In this document: positions 51,213 through 60,467 of the stretch, piece by piece
Numbering within the stretch: the first letter of the stretch is position 1
How the letters are laid out: every line of letters starts with the position of its first letter
From: Paraburkholderia domus
GTDB taxonomy: Bacteria > Pseudomonadota > Gammaproteobacteria > Burkholderiales > Burkholderiaceae
NCBI RefSeq assembly: GCF_905220705.1
Contig: NZ_CAJNAT010000011.1
Span: 62,001-126,000, forward strand
DNA: 64,000 bases
Reading direction: 5' to 3'
Translations under genes and position numbers: made by a program
The notes under the pieces: model-generated
The model's database searches: none
What the model saw: only the letters and a program-made list of their open reading frames with translations
Told to the model about the DNA's origin: nothing

Positions 51213-51884
51213 ATGACTGAGGTGCTCATCCGGCGGGAGCCTTCAACAGCGATACCGATGTCGGTTCTCAGCGCCGGCGTCGCCTGTCCTCCGGGTCGGC
51301 GGCAGGCGCACGGTCACGCCCGGTCGGTCGATTGGAAGAAGGGCACGCTGCTCGACGTGCTGATCGCCAACCGGCCGATGCTCGTCAATCTGGCGCGCGG
51401 CTTCGTGGGCTGCGCGAGTCTCGCGGAGGACGTGGTGCACGACGTCTTCATCAAACTGATCGACTTCCCGGATCAGGATGCCGTGCGGCAACCCGTGGCC
51501 TACGTGACTCGCATGGTGCGCAATGCGTCGATCGATGCTTTCCGCCGCCAGAGCCTCGAAAACACGTATCACGCTGATGAAGACGACGGCCTGCATGTGC
51601 CTTCGCCGGAGCCTTCGCCCGAAGCGGCGCTGCTCGTGCGCGACACGCTGCGGCACGTCTACAACGCACTCGAGCAACTGCCGCCGCGCAGCCGCGCGGC
51701 GTTCGAGATGGTGCGCTTGCGCGAGGAAACGCTGCAAAGCACGGCGCGCGCGCTCGACGTCTCGCAAACGCTGGTGCATTTCATGGTGCGCGATGCCGAA
51801 AAACATTGCGCCGACTGCCTCGACGCCTGCAATCGCGGCGAGGCCGGTCCCGCGTTCTGCAGCGGCCGCGCCCGCCGGCGGTAA
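51213..51884 (+). CDS. orbS: Iron-starvation ECF sigma factor (OrbS/PvdS-like)
   Basis: ATG 51213 has GGAG seven bases upstream; an earlier in-frame ATG is at 51198. The roughly 223 residues show ECF region 2 (LVNLARGFVGCASLAEDVVH, DVFIKLIDFP, YVTRMVRNASIDAFRR) and region 4 (LPPRSRAAFEMVRLREETLQ then STARALDVSQTLVHFMV). No anti-sigma gene is adjacent, as for OrbS and PvdS. It directs RNA polymerase to siderophore promoters. Three matching promoters (TAAA-N17-CGTC) lie in this cluster. The C-terminal Cys residues are unusual but also known in OrbS relatives. Confidence 0.88.
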   Translation: MTEVLIRREPSTAIPMSVLSAGVACPPGRRQAHGHARSVDWKKGTLLDVLIANRPMLVNLARGFVGCASLAEDVVHDVFIKLIDFPDQDAVRQPVAYVTRMVRNASIDAFRRQSLENTYHADEDDGLHVPSPEPSPEAALLVRDTLRHVYNALEQLPPRSRAAFEMVRLREETLQSTARALDVSQTLVHFMVRDAEKHCADCLDACNRGEAGPAFCSGRARRR

Positions 51885-51906
51885 AAAAGCGCGCGCATCA
51901 AACGTC
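51882..51906 (+). promoter_or_regulatory. OrbS-type promoter of the orbH operon
   Basis: TAAA (51882-51885), 17 bases, CGTC (51903-51906). The -35 element overlaps the orbS stop codon. The same spacing and elements occur before orbE and orbI. Confidence 0.75.
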
Positions 51907-52015
51907 AATTGAGTAGAGGCGATGGGCGAGCGAGATGCGCCCGCCGCTGTTCCGGGGTAGCCTCATCGGCAATCTGATGAGGCATCCTGACCATTCATCG
52001 ACTGAGCCATTCATC

Positions 52016-52273
52016 ATGACGCAAGCACAGCAAACCCCTTCCGCCGCAGCGGGCGAGTCGGACGATCTCGTCTATACGGTCGTCATCAATGACGAAGAGC
52101 AGTACTCGATCTGGCCGACCTTCCGCGCCGTGCCGGCCGGCTGGCGCGAAGTAGGCGTGAGCGGCGCGAAAGCCACCTGCCTCGCGCATATCGACGCTGT
52201 GTGGACCGACATGCGTCCGGCCAGCTTGCGTCGTCATATGGACGAGGCCGCCTCGAAGGCGAGTGCATCGTAA
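52016..52273 (+). CDS. orbH: MbtH-like protein
   Basis: ATG 52016 (MTQAQQTPSAAAGESDD) gives 85 residues. The MbtH signature is complete: VVINDEEQYSIWPTFRAVP-AGW, then AHIDAVWTDMRPASLRRH. MbtH proteins bind and activate NRPS adenylation domains. It is the first gene after the OrbS-type promoter and fits the NRPS encoded downstream at 60468. Confidence 0.93.
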   Translation: MTQAQQTPSAAAGESDDLVYTVVINDEEQYSIWPTFRAVPAGWREVGVSGAKATCLAHIDAVWTDMRPASLRRHMDEAASKASAS

Positions 52274-52327
52274 TCGGGCCGGCCCGGATCAGCGCCGGGC
52301 CACGTCGCTTCTGCAAGAGGAATTCGC

Positions 52328-53410
52328 ATGACCATGCTTTCGATGCCGTTGCCCACGCTCGCCGACTTATCGATCGTGCCTGGGCTGCCGACTGTCGTCT
52401 CGCCGCGCGCGGGCGCGGAGATTTCACTGGAAGAGGCCGCGGCGCTGCTGCATGCGATCGCCGACGACACGCTCGAGCGGGCCGGCGGCGTGCTGTTCAC
52501 CGGCTTTCGCGTGGCCTCGATCGATGCCTTCCAAAGCTTCGCCGGTTCGTTCGGGCATCCGCTGATCGGCTATGAATTCGCCTCGACGCCGCGCAGTCAG
52601 GTGGAAGGTGCGGTGTACACGTCGACGGAATATCCGCCGCATCGCTCGATTCCGCTGCACAACGAGCAGTCGTACACGCGCGAGTGGCCGCTGCGCATCT
52701 GGTTCCACTGTGCGCTCGCCGCGCGTTCCGGCGGCGCGACGCCGATTGCCGACAGTCGCGCGATTTATCGCGCACTCGACCCGGCGCTCGTCGCACGCTT
52801 TGCAAAGCGCGAGCTGCTATATGTACGCAACTTCGGGCAAGGGCTCGATCTGCCGTGGGAACAGGCTTTCGGTTCGGACGACCCGAGTGTGGTCGAGCGG
52901 ATTTGCCGCACGCGTGGCATCGATTGCGAATGGCGCGACAGTGAAGACGGCGAACTGCTGTTGCGCACGCGCGAGCGTTGTCAGGCGGTAGCGCGCCATC
53001 CGCGCACCGGCGAGATGGTCTGGTTCAACCAGGCGAATCTGTTCCACCTTTCGTCGCTCGATGAAGACATGCAGGAAGCGTTGATCGATTCGGTCGGACT
53101 TGAAAACGTGCCGCGCAACGTCTATTACGGCGACGGCGAGCCGCTCGAAGCGGATGCGCTCGCGGAGATCCGCGGCGTGCTCGATCAGCAGCGCATTGTG
53201 TTTCCATGGCTGACGGGCGACGTGCTGATGCTCGACAACATGTTGACGGCGCACGCGCGCGATCCGTTCGACGGACCGCGCAAGGTGGTCGTGGCGATGG
53301 CGCAGAGCTATAGCGAAGGCCGCAGCAAAGGCACAGGCGCGGATATAGGCAAAGTTTCAGGCACGGGTGCGGATCGAAGCGAAGGCGACCAGCGGATGGC
53401 CGCGCAATGA
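52328..53410 (+). CDS. orbG: TauD/SyrP-like Fe(II)/2-oxoglutarate dioxygenase
   Basis: The 360-residue protein has the iron site HNE (IPLHNEQSYTREWP, H-x-E rather than the usual H-x-D), the distal His in LTAHARDPFDGPRK with the 2-oxoglutarate-binding Arg, and NQANLFHLSS. OrbG-type enzymes are thought to hydroxylate the aspartate residue of the siderophore at the beta carbon. The C-terminal 30 residues are Gly/Ser-rich and look dispensable. It overlaps orbC by 4 bp. Confidence 0.88.
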   Translation: MTMLSMPLPTLADLSIVPGLPTVVSPRAGAEISLEEAAALLHAIADDTLERAGGVLFTGFRVASIDAFQSFAGSFGHPLIGYEFASTPRSQVEGAVYTSTEYPPHRSIPLHNEQSYTREWPLRIWFHCALAARSGGATPIADSRAIYRALDPALVARFAKRELLYVRNFGQGLDLPWEQAFGSDDPSVVERICRTRGIDCEWRDSEDGELLLRTRERCQAVARHPRTGEMVWFNQANLFHLSSLDEDMQEALIDSVGLENVPRNVYYGDGEPLEADALAEIRGVLDQQRIVFPWLTGDVLMLDNMLTAHARDPFDGPRKVVVAMAQSYSEGRSKGTGADIGKVSGTGADRSEGDQRMAAQ

Positions 53411-54285
53411 CGAAAACGCAGGGCGTGGCACTCGCGGCGCAAACACTCACGGTCGGCTACCGCGATCATGTCGTGCTCCACGGTCTGAACCTGACGATCG
53501 CGGCTGGCCGCGTCACCGCATTGTGCGGACCGAACGGCTGCGGAAAAAGCACCTTGTTGCGCACACTCGCCGGGTTGCAACCGGCACTGTCCGGTAGCGT
53601 TGAAGTCGACGGCAAGCCGCTCGCTTCATACCGGCGACGCGCATTGGCGCGCACGCTGACGATGCTCGCGCAATTCAACCAGATTCCTTCCGGATTGACC
53701 GTACGCGAGTTGGTAGCGTACGGCCGCTATGCCTACGGTGGCTGGCTGCGCGGACTGTCGCACGCGGACCACGCAGCCATCGACGAAGCGCTCGTCACCA
53801 GCGGACTCGCCGCCGACGCCGCGCGCGATGTCGCCGCGCTCTCAGGCGGCGAGCGCCAGCGAGCATGGATCGCGATGGCGCTCGCGCAGCAGGCGCCGAT
53901 CGTGTTGCTCGACGAACCGACCACGTACCTCGATATTCACCATCAACTGGACATCCTGCGTGAGTTGCGGCGCCTGAATCGCGAACGCGGCCTGACCATC
54001 GTCTGGGTGCTGCACGATCTGAATCAGGCGGCGGCCTATAGCGACGAAATCGTGCTGATGCGCGCGGGCCGCATCATCGCCCATGGGTCTCCCGATGCGA
54101 TGCTCGACCCGCGTCATCTGAACGAAACCTTCAGTGTGCCGATGCTCAAGATCGCGCACCCGCAGACGGGCGCGCCGATGTGCGTGCCGGCCTACGAGGG
54201 CAATGCCTTTGACATAGCCGGCGCTGAATTCAACGAGGAGACATTGAGCGCCTCCGCATCCACGAGCAAGGACCTGGCCGCATGA
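53407..54285 (+). CDS. orbC: Ferric-siderophore ABC importer ATPase (FhuC/FecE class)
   Basis: The 292-residue ATPase has Walker A GPNGCGKST, signature LSGGERQRAWIAMAL, Walker B IVLLDEPTTYLDI and switch His in VLHDLNQAA. TTYLD and the order of motifs are typical of iron-siderophore importers. Start and stop overlap orbG and orbD by 4 bp (ATGA), indicating tight coupling. Confidence 0.93.
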   Translation: MTKTQGVALAAQTLTVGYRDHVVLHGLNLTIAAGRVTALCGPNGCGKSTLLRTLAGLQPALSGSVEVDGKPLASYRRRALARTLTMLAQFNQIPSGLTVRELVAYGRYAYGGWLRGLSHADHAAIDEALVTSGLAADAARDVAALSGGERQRAWIAMALAQQAPIVLLDEPTTYLDIHHQLDILRELRRLNRERGLTIVWVLHDLNQAAAYSDEIVLMRAGRIIAHGSPDAMLDPRHLNETFSVPMLKIAHPQTGAPMCVPAYEGNAFDIAGAEFNEETLSASASTSKDLAA

Positions 54286-56390
54286 CGACGCTTGCCGCGC
54301 GCAAACGCCTGCGTCGTCGCGAATCTGCCATCGAGGGCTGGCGTGCGCCCGTGAAAAACCGTGCAGGGATGATCAGTGGCGCGCTCGTCGCGTTGATTGT
54401 CGTGGTGGCCGCCTTGCGCCTCGCCCCCGGCTTTCGCGCATGGCTCGCCGCGCCCGCGGGCAGCGACGCCGCGCAACTCGCCGGCATCCTGCTGTTCGAC
54501 CTGAGCGTGCCGCGCATCCTGGCGGCGTTGATCGCGGGCGGCTGCCTCGCTGTCGCCGGTACGTTGTTCCAGTCATTGACGCGCAATCCGCTAGCGTCGC
54601 CCGATCTGCTCGGCATCACCGGCGGGGCGCAACTCGGCTTGCTGGCTGCAATGCTGGTGCCGTCGCTGGCGGGCGTGGCGTCGGTGCCACTGCTGTTCGT
54701 TTGCGGCCTCGCTGCCGCCGCGTGCGTGGCCGCAGCCGCAGGCGGCTGGCGCGCTACGCCGTTGCGGCTGGTGCTCGCCGGCAGTGTCTGCATGCTGCTG
54801 TTCTCCGCGCTCACCACGCTGATTCTCGCGTTCTTCGAGCAAAGCATCGTCGGCGTGTCGCTGTGGGCGAGCGGCAGTCTTTATCAACCGGGCGCCGCGG
54901 GTCTGAAGATTGCCGCCGCCTGGCTCGTGTTGCCGCTCATCGCGTTGCCATTCGTGATTCATCCGCTCGACCCGCTCGCGCTCGGCGACGACGCTGCCGC
55001 GTCGGCGGGTGTACGCGTCGACGCGACGCGGCTCGCGGCGATGGTCGTGGCGGTCGGTTTCGCTAGCGTTGCGGTGAGCGTAGCGGGACCGCTGTCGTAT
55101 GTGGGCTTGATCGCACCGAATCTGTTGCGGCAGGCGCGCGGCGCGAAGGCTTCGCGGCTGACCGTGCTCGTGCCCTTGTCAGCGTTGGTGGGCGGCGCGC
55201 TCGTGCTGTTCACCGATAGCGCGGTGCAGGCGCTCGATCTCGACGCGACCCTCTCGACCGGCGTGGCGATCGCTTTCGTCGGCACGCCGCTGATGCTGGC
55301 GATGATTCGCAGCGGCGCGGCGTGGTCGGGCGCGTTGCATGCCGGCCAGGACCGGCCCGCCGTACGCGGCGGGACGCGCTTTGTGCGGATGCTCGATGCG
55401 TGGCCATGGCCACTGACGGCAACCGTACTGACGATATCCGGCATCCTGATCGTCTGCGCAGGCGCGTCGTTCGGCCCGACCATGATCGGCGCGCATCGCT
55501 GGTTAGCCGTGTTCGATCAGCGCGACGAGCTCGCGCACACGCTGCTCGATTTGCGTCTGCCGCGGCTCATCTGTGCGTTGCTGGCCGGTGCCTTGCTGGC
55601 GGCAAGCGGGGTGCTGATGCAGAGCATCGTGCGCAATCCGCTTGCCGGGCCGGAAGTGCTAGGCGTGACGCAAGGCGCGGGCCTTGCGACGCTCGCGGCG
55701 CTCGTCGCGTGGCCGCTCGCAGGACATTCGACGCTGGCCGTTGCCTCGCTCGCGGGTGGCGGCGTGACGCTGGCGCTCACTTTGCTGCTCAATCGCCGGC
55801 ATCGCTATGCGCCACTCGCTGTTGCGCTGACAGGCATCGTCATCGGCACGCTCTGGACCACGCTGTCCCAATGGCTTATCACGCAGCAAAGCGTGCAACC
55901 CGCGCGTTTCGTGGTGTGGCTGGTCGGCGGCACCTACGGGCGCAGTTGGGGCGAAGTGACGACGCTGCTGCCATGGTGCGTGTTGGCGGTACCCGTGTTT
56001 GCGCTGCTCGCGCGGCCGCTCGATCTGCTCGCGCTCGGTGACGACCAGGCGGCCGCGCTCGGCTTACCGATCGGTGTGCTGCGTCCTCTGGTGCTGACCG
56101 TGGCGACGCTGGCTGCGTGCGCGGCGGTGGCGGCGGTCGGGCCGGTAGGCTTTATCGGCTTGATGGCGCCGCATCTTGCGTCGATGCTGGGGGCGCGTGC
56201 GCATCGCACGCGTCTTTGGCTTGCCGCGGCATGCGGTGCACTGGTGTTGGTGGTCGCTGATATCGCGGCACGCACGCTGCTGGCGCCGCGCGAAATTCCT
56301 GCGGGTGTGCTGACAGCGTTGATCGGCGCGCCTTATCTGCTCGCGTTGTTGATCGTAGAGGCCCGGCGCGAGAAGCGGGGCACACGGTGA
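54282..56390 (+). CDS. orbD: Fused FecCD-type permease for ferric siderophore (FhuB-like)
   Basis: The 702-residue permease contains two FecCD units in tandem. Each has an LSVPRILAALIAGGCLAVAG / LRLPRLICALLAGALLAASG segment, then QSLTRNPLASPDLLGITGGA / QSIVRNPLAGPEVLGVTQGA, and a GPLSYVGLIAPNL / GPVGFIGLMAPHL segment that contacts the ATPase. About 20 spans are predicted. FhuB in E. coli has the same fused design, so one polypeptide plus OrbC makes the importer. Confidence 0.93.
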   Translation: MTTLAARKRLRRRESAIEGWRAPVKNRAGMISGALVALIVVVAALRLAPGFRAWLAAPAGSDAAQLAGILLFDLSVPRILAALIAGGCLAVAGTLFQSLTRNPLASPDLLGITGGAQLGLLAAMLVPSLAGVASVPLLFVCGLAAAACVAAAAGGWRATPLRLVLAGSVCMLLFSALTTLILAFFEQSIVGVSLWASGSLYQPGAAGLKIAAAWLVLPLIALPFVIHPLDPLALGDDAAASAGVRVDATRLAAMVVAVGFASVAVSVAGPLSYVGLIAPNLLRQARGAKASRLTVLVPLSALVGGALVLFTDSAVQALDLDATLSTGVAIAFVGTPLMLAMIRSGAAWSGALHAGQDRPAVRGGTRFVRMLDAWPWPLTATVLTISGILIVCAGASFGPTMIGAHRWLAVFDQRDELAHTLLDLRLPRLICALLAGALLAASGVLMQSIVRNPLAGPEVLGVTQGAGLATLAALVAWPLAGHSTLAVASLAGGGVTLALTLLLNRRHRYAPLAVALTGIVIGTLWTTLSQWLITQQSVQPARFVVWLVGGTYGRSWGEVTTLLPWCVLAVPVFALLARPLDLLALGDDQAAALGLPIGVLRPLVLTVATLAACAAVAAVGPVGFIGLMAPHLASMLGARAHRTRLWLAAACGALVLVVADIAARTLLAPREIPAGVLTALIGAPYLLALLIVEARREKRGTR

Positions 56391-57229
56391 TGGGACAACG
56401 AGATCATGCATCGGCGGTCGCAAGCAGCCACAACGCGTACGCGCAATGTTTTGCTGACTTCGCACCGGAGTCGATCGCGCATTATCTGGAGCACGTGTGG
56501 CTCGGCACGCCCGACGCGACCGACGAATCCTCATTAGCCGAGGACGAAACCGGCAAGCCAGTCGTCATTGCCATAACGGAATTAGCGGCCTACCGTGCCG
56601 ATTTTCTCGATGCCATGGTCAAGCTCTATGGCGGTGAGCGCGAAACCCACGCACGTGCGCTGCTCTCGCAATGGAGCAAGTACTACTTCGGTTTCGCGGC
56701 TTCCGCCGGTTTTGTGGTTGCGGCGTTGTTGAGCCGTCCGCTCGATATGTCGCCGGCAAAGACCCATGTCGTGCTGCGGCGCGGCCTGCCTGTCGCGCTT
56801 TATTTCTCGCGAGACGCATTGCAACCACGTGCAATCGATCCTGCACGCCGGTACGCGCCACTCGTCGATCATCTAGGCACGGTGATTGAGACACTCAGTG
56901 CGATGACGAAAATCGCACCGCGCGTCTTGTGGAGCAACGCCGGCAACCTGCTCGATTACCTGTTCGAACAATGCGCGCCTCAGGTCGATTTAACCGCAGA
57001 TGCCGCCTGGCTCTTCGGCCCGCTCGCCTCCGATGGCGAGGCCAATCCTCTGCGCACACCGGTACGGCAAGCCACACCGCGTGCCGCGAGCTTGCCGAAC
57101 CCATTTAGCGCACGGCGAGTGTGCTGCGTACGTTATGAAATTCCTGGAGAGACGCAACTGTGTGGACGCTGCCCCTTGCTGTTGACGATGAGCGATGCGG
57201 AAATCGCCTTGCAGGCCGCTTCGCATTGA
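56387..57229 (+). CDS. orbF: FhuF-like ferric-siderophore reductase (2Fe-2S)
   Basis: The 280-residue protein ends with VCCVRYEIPGETQLCGRCPL, the CC-xn-C-x2-C iron-sulfur motif of FhuF-type reductases, here with 11 rather than 10 residues in the first gap. It presumably releases iron in the cytoplasm by reducing the imported complex. ATG overlaps the orbD stop (4 bp). The last bases overlap the next gene's proposed TTG start. Confidence 0.87.
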   Translation: MMGQRDHASAVASSHNAYAQCFADFAPESIAHYLEHVWLGTPDATDESSLAEDETGKPVVIAITELAAYRADFLDAMVKLYGGERETHARALLSQWSKYYFGFAASAGFVVAALLSRPLDMSPAKTHVVLRRGLPVALYFSRDALQPRAIDPARRYAPLVDHLGTVIETLSAMTKIAPRVLWSNAGNLLDYLFEQCAPQVDLTADAAWLFGPLASDGEANPLRTPVRQATPRAASLPNPFSARRVCCVRYEIPGETQLCGRCPLLLTMSDAEIALQAASH

Positions 57230-58320
57230 CGAACCGCGCAAGGAAAGTGCACCGGCTCAAGCGAGTTTGTGCAACCACCGCGATGGCGGTCGCGCTGCTC
57301 ACTCACTCCAATGCTTTCGCTCAGAGCGGCGTTGGCGATGCAACAGCGGCGACTCGCGCTCGCCGTGCTGCTAACGAAACCGATGCAATCAATCCAGGTC
57401 GCGCGCAGCAAACCTGCACATCACTCGACGACAACCCGAGCGTCTCGCAAGCCAGCCCCTCGTTGCCCGTGCGCCCGAAACGCATCGTCGTGCTCGAATT
57501 CATGTTTGCCGAAGATCTGGCGGCGCTCGGCATCACGCCGGTCGGCATGGCCGATCCCGCGTACTACCCGGTGTGGATCGGTTATGACGATGCACGCCTT
57601 GCCTCGGTAGCGGACATCGGCACACGCCAGGAGCCGAGTCTCGAGGCGATTGCAGCCGCCAAGCCGGATCTGATCCTCGGCGTCGGCCTGCGCCATGCGC
57701 CGATCTTCGCGGCGCTCGAACGAATCGCCCCCACTGTGCTATTCAAGTACGGTCCGAACTTCACGGAAGACGGTGCTCGCGTGACCCAACTCGATTGGGG
57801 CCGAAAAATTCTCCGCACCATCGGCTGCCTGACGGGACGGGAGGAGGTGGCACGCGCGGTCGAGGCCACGGTCGACGCGGGTTTTGCACGCGACGCACAA
57901 CGCCTCGCGCAAGCCGGTCGCCGGGGCGAACAGGTAGCGTGGCTGCAGGAGCTGGGATTGCCTGACCGTTACTGGGCATTTACCGGCAACAGCACGGCGG
58001 CCGGTGTTGCCCACGCGCTTGGCCTCGACTTGTGGCCTGCCGAACCGACCCGTGAAGGTACGTCTTATGTAACGTCGGAGGATCTGTTGAAGAAGCCGAA
58101 CCTCACGGTATTGTTCGTCAGCGCAACCGAACCCGGTGTACCGCTCGCGACCAAACTCGATTCGCCGATCTGGCGCTTCGTGCCTGCTCGCAGCGCGGGG
58201 CGCGTGGGTCTCGTCGAGCGGAATATCTGGGGATTTGGCGGCCCGATGTCCGCGCTGCGGATGGCCGATACGATGACGGAAACACTGCTTTCTCTGCCGG
58301 CGCCGTCCGTCAGCGAGTAG
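57226..58320 (+). CDS. orbB: Periplasmic ferric-siderophore binding protein (FhuD class)
   Basis: TTG 57226 overlaps the orbF stop as TTGA and is taken as start; GTG 57247 is an alternative. No ATG fits. The protein (about 364 residues) has a long n-region, a hydrophobic stretch (TTAMAVALLTHSNAFAQ) and a class III binding fold: RPKRIVVLEFMFAEDLAALG, GTRQEPSLEAIAAAKPDLIL, and a C-terminal IWGFGGPMSALRMADTMTE. It delivers the ferric siderophore to OrbD/OrbC. Confidence 0.85.
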   Translation: MTNRARKVHRLKRVCATTAMAVALLTHSNAFAQSGVGDATAATRARRAANETDAINPGRAQQTCTSLDDNPSVSQASPSLPVRPKRIVVLEFMFAEDLAALGITPVGMADPAYYPVWIGYDDARLASVADIGTRQEPSLEAIAAAKPDLILGVGLRHAPIFAALERIAPTVLFKYGPNFTEDGARVTQLDWGRKILRTIGCLTGREEVARAVEATVDAGFARDAQRLAQAGRRGEQVAWLQELGLPDRYWAFTGNSTAAGVAHALGLDLWPAEPTREGTSYVTSEDLLKKPNLTVLFVSATEPGVPLATKLDSPIWRFVPARSAGRVGLVERNIWGFGGPMSALRMADTMTETLLSLPAPSVSE

Positions 58321-58371
58321 GCGGTTGAAAACGTCGAGGCGTTACTCGACTGGCTTCGTCTGTATCGCTAT

Positions 58372-58403
58372 GCGCTGAGCGTTCGACCAGACACGCTCAG
58401 CGC
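58372..58403. terminator. Stem-loop between convergent orbB and orbE
   Basis: GCGCTGAGCG (58372-58381) pairs perfectly with CGCTCAGCGC (58394-58403) across a 12-base loop. It lies in the 102-bp gap between the two stop codons and could end transcription from both sides. Neither side has a long T-run. Confidence 0.6.
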
Positions 58404-58422
58404 GGATTTCACTCAACTCAAT

Positions 58423-60192
58423 TCATCCCATTGTGCCGTTAGCAATGGCATCATTCTCCACCTCCTGCGCCGCGCCATAAGTCTCGCTGACGATACTGCC
58501 GTTATCCAGCTTCAACACGCGATCCGCGAGATGGAAGTAGCGATCGTCGTGGCTGATCACCAGCACCGTCTTGCCGCGTGAGCGCAATTCCGGCAGCAGT
58601 TGTTCATAGAACACCGCCTTGAACTGCGGGTCCTGATCCGCGGCCCATTCGTCGAACAGATAGAACGGCCGGTCTTCCAGATAGGCGACGACCAGTGCCA
58701 GCCGTTTGCGCTGACCGGTGGAAAGCGCGCGTGTCGAGAACGCGCCGTTCACCACCTGCACCTTGTGGTCGAGCGCCAGCTTCGCAACCAGTGCATTTGC
58801 GCGGGCGTCGGCCTGCGCGCGCGATGCGGCGTTCGGATCGACGATACCCAGCAACGCGTCGAACAGATGGAAGTCGTTGAACACGGCAGTGAACCGCTGC
58901 CGGTACGCGGCACGTTCGGCGAAACCGACCGGCTTGCCGTCCAGTTCGATTGTGCCGTCCTCCGGTTCGTACAGACCCGTGAGCACCTTTGCGAGCGTCG
59001 TCTTCCCGCTGCCGTTGCCGCCGACGATGAACACCAGTTCGCCGGGCCTGAAAGTCAGATTGACCGGCCCGACGCGGAACATCCGCTCGTCGCGCTCATG
59101 GAAATACGAGTGGGTGACGTCGCGCAATGTGAGGGTCTGGTACGGCGTGTGTGACGCATTTTCATCCGGCGGCGGCGCGGTGCGCAGCGCGCCGAACTCG
59201 CTCATCACTTTTTCGATGCGATCGAGCGACACGCGCGCGGCATTCAGTGTCGGCACGTTGTTCAGCAAGCCGTCCAGCGGCAGCAGCATGAACAGAAACA
59301 CCACCACGTAGCCCGACGCGGACGGCGCATCGGCGTGCACGCCCAGCGCCGGCCAGAAGGCGGCGACGCCCAGAAACACGTAGAACAGGAACACGATCCA
59401 GCCGACTCCGACCGCGTAGGCGCTGAACGCCTGGCGCCGGTGGTCGCGCACTTCGTCGATCGCCGAACCGAGCTGACCGTCGACGAATTGCCGCGAGCGG
59501 GCCTGGTGCAGCTTCAGTTCCTTCGCGCCCGTGAACAGCGCGCCGAGATAGCCGAACAGTTTGTCCTGCGAGCGGCCGGCGGCTTCGAGCGAGGCGATGG
59601 CCCGTTTGTCGCCCGCGTGATAGCCGAACGAGCCGACCAGGATCGCGGCGACCGCGAGCAGGCAGACCGGCCAGGAGAGCCACGCCAGATAGCCGAGGCA
59701 GCCGAACACGATCGAGCCGTGCATCACGAGATTGGGCAGCGCGAAGAACAGCATCGACACGTTGGTGGCGTCGTCGGTCAGTACCGACTGCACGGGCGCC
59801 GCGCCGATCCGTTCGACGTCGCGCAGTTCCGCCTCGGCGACGCGCCGCGCGACATGTTCGCGCAACTGCGCCATCGTGTCCTGCGAGAGTCGCGCGAACA
59901 GCACGCCGGTTATGACGCGCGTGACGAGCGCAATCACCGCGCATAGCGCAAAACGCATCGCAAGCGACATGTCGGCGGCGCCTGGTTGCGACAGCGCGCG
60001 GCTCAGGGTCGCGACGAGCAGCACGCTCGCGATGCCGTTCAGCACGCAGGCGGTGAGCGCGATCGCAAAGGCGCCACGCGAGCGCTTGAGCAACGCCACG
60101 ATCAGACGCATGGCCGGTTTGCCGGGTGCGTTAGCAGTGGTTGAGGGAGAAGGCGAGGGCGGCGCGTCGTAGCGCTCGTTGGCAGCGGTCAT
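58423..60192 (-). CDS. orbE: Siderophore exporter ABC transporter (PvdE/SyrD class)
   Basis: ATG 60192 (MTAANERYDAPPSPSPS) gives 589 residues; the frame is open to 60417 across the promoter. An N-terminal six-span exporter domain is fused to an ATPase with Walker A GGNGSGKTT, signature LSTGQRKRLAL, Walker B FYLFDEWAADQDP and switch His in ISHDDRYF. LFDEWAADQDP is characteristic of the cyclic-peptide/pyoverdine exporter family. It exports the siderophore or its precursor and is divergent from the NRPS gene, with its own OrbS-type promoter. Confidence 0.9.
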   Translation of the reverse strand: MTAANERYDAPPSPSPSTTANAPGKPAMRLIVALLKRSRGAFAIALTACVLNGIASVLLVATLSRALSQPGAADMSLAMRFALCAVIALVTRVITGVLFARLSQDTMAQLREHVARRVAEAELRDVERIGAAPVQSVLTDDATNVSMLFFALPNLVMHGSIVFGCLGYLAWLSWPVCLLAVAAILVGSFGYHAGDKRAIASLEAAGRSQDKLFGYLGALFTGAKELKLHQARSRQFVDGQLGSAIDEVRDHRRQAFSAYAVGVGWIVFLFYVFLGVAAFWPALGVHADAPSASGYVVVFLFMLLPLDGLLNNVPTLNAARVSLDRIEKVMSEFGALRTAPPPDENASHTPYQTLTLRDVTHSYFHERDERMFRVGPVNLTFRPGELVFIVGGNGSGKTTLAKVLTGLYEPEDGTIELDGKPVGFAERAAYRQRFTAVFNDFHLFDALLGIVDPNAASRAQADARANALVAKLALDHKVQVVNGAFSTRALSTGQRKRLALVVAYLEDRPFYLFDEWAADQDPQFKAVFYEQLLPELRSRGKTVLVISHDDRYFHLADRVLKLDNGSIVSETYGAAQEVENDAIANGTMG

Positions 60193-60288
60193 CGGCAATG
60201 GGTCGCAGTGGGTCGCAATGGATCGGTGAAATGCAGCGCATACGGGCGGCAAATCAACGGGGCGCAAAGACACGCCCCTCGCCTGATA

Positions 60289-60313
60289 GACGAATGGCCG
60301 CTGCAAACATTTA
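60289..60313 (-). promoter_or_regulatory. OrbS-type promoter of orbE
   Basis: On the minus strand TAAA (60313-60310), 17 bases, CGTC (60292-60289). It lies about 97 bp upstream of the orbE start. Same elements and spacing as the orbH and orbI promoters. Confidence 0.75.
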
Positions 60314-60372
60314 CCGTCTATCGCCGCGTGCTGAATTAAAACGATGCAGTCCGAATAAATAGAAAGCGGCGG

Positions 60373-60397
60373 TAAAGATTTGCAAGCGCGGATCGTC
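60373..60397 (+). promoter_or_regulatory. OrbS-type promoter of the NRPS operon
   Basis: TAAA (60373-60376), 17 bases, CGTC (60394-60397), 70 bp before the NRPS ATG at 60468. Back-to-back with the orbE promoter, 60 bp apart. Confidence 0.75.
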
Positions 60398-60467
60398 ACA
60401 CCAATGAAGCGGCCCATTGCGGCCTGCGACTTGGCCGACGCGGCCAGTTCTAACGGATTTCACGCCC

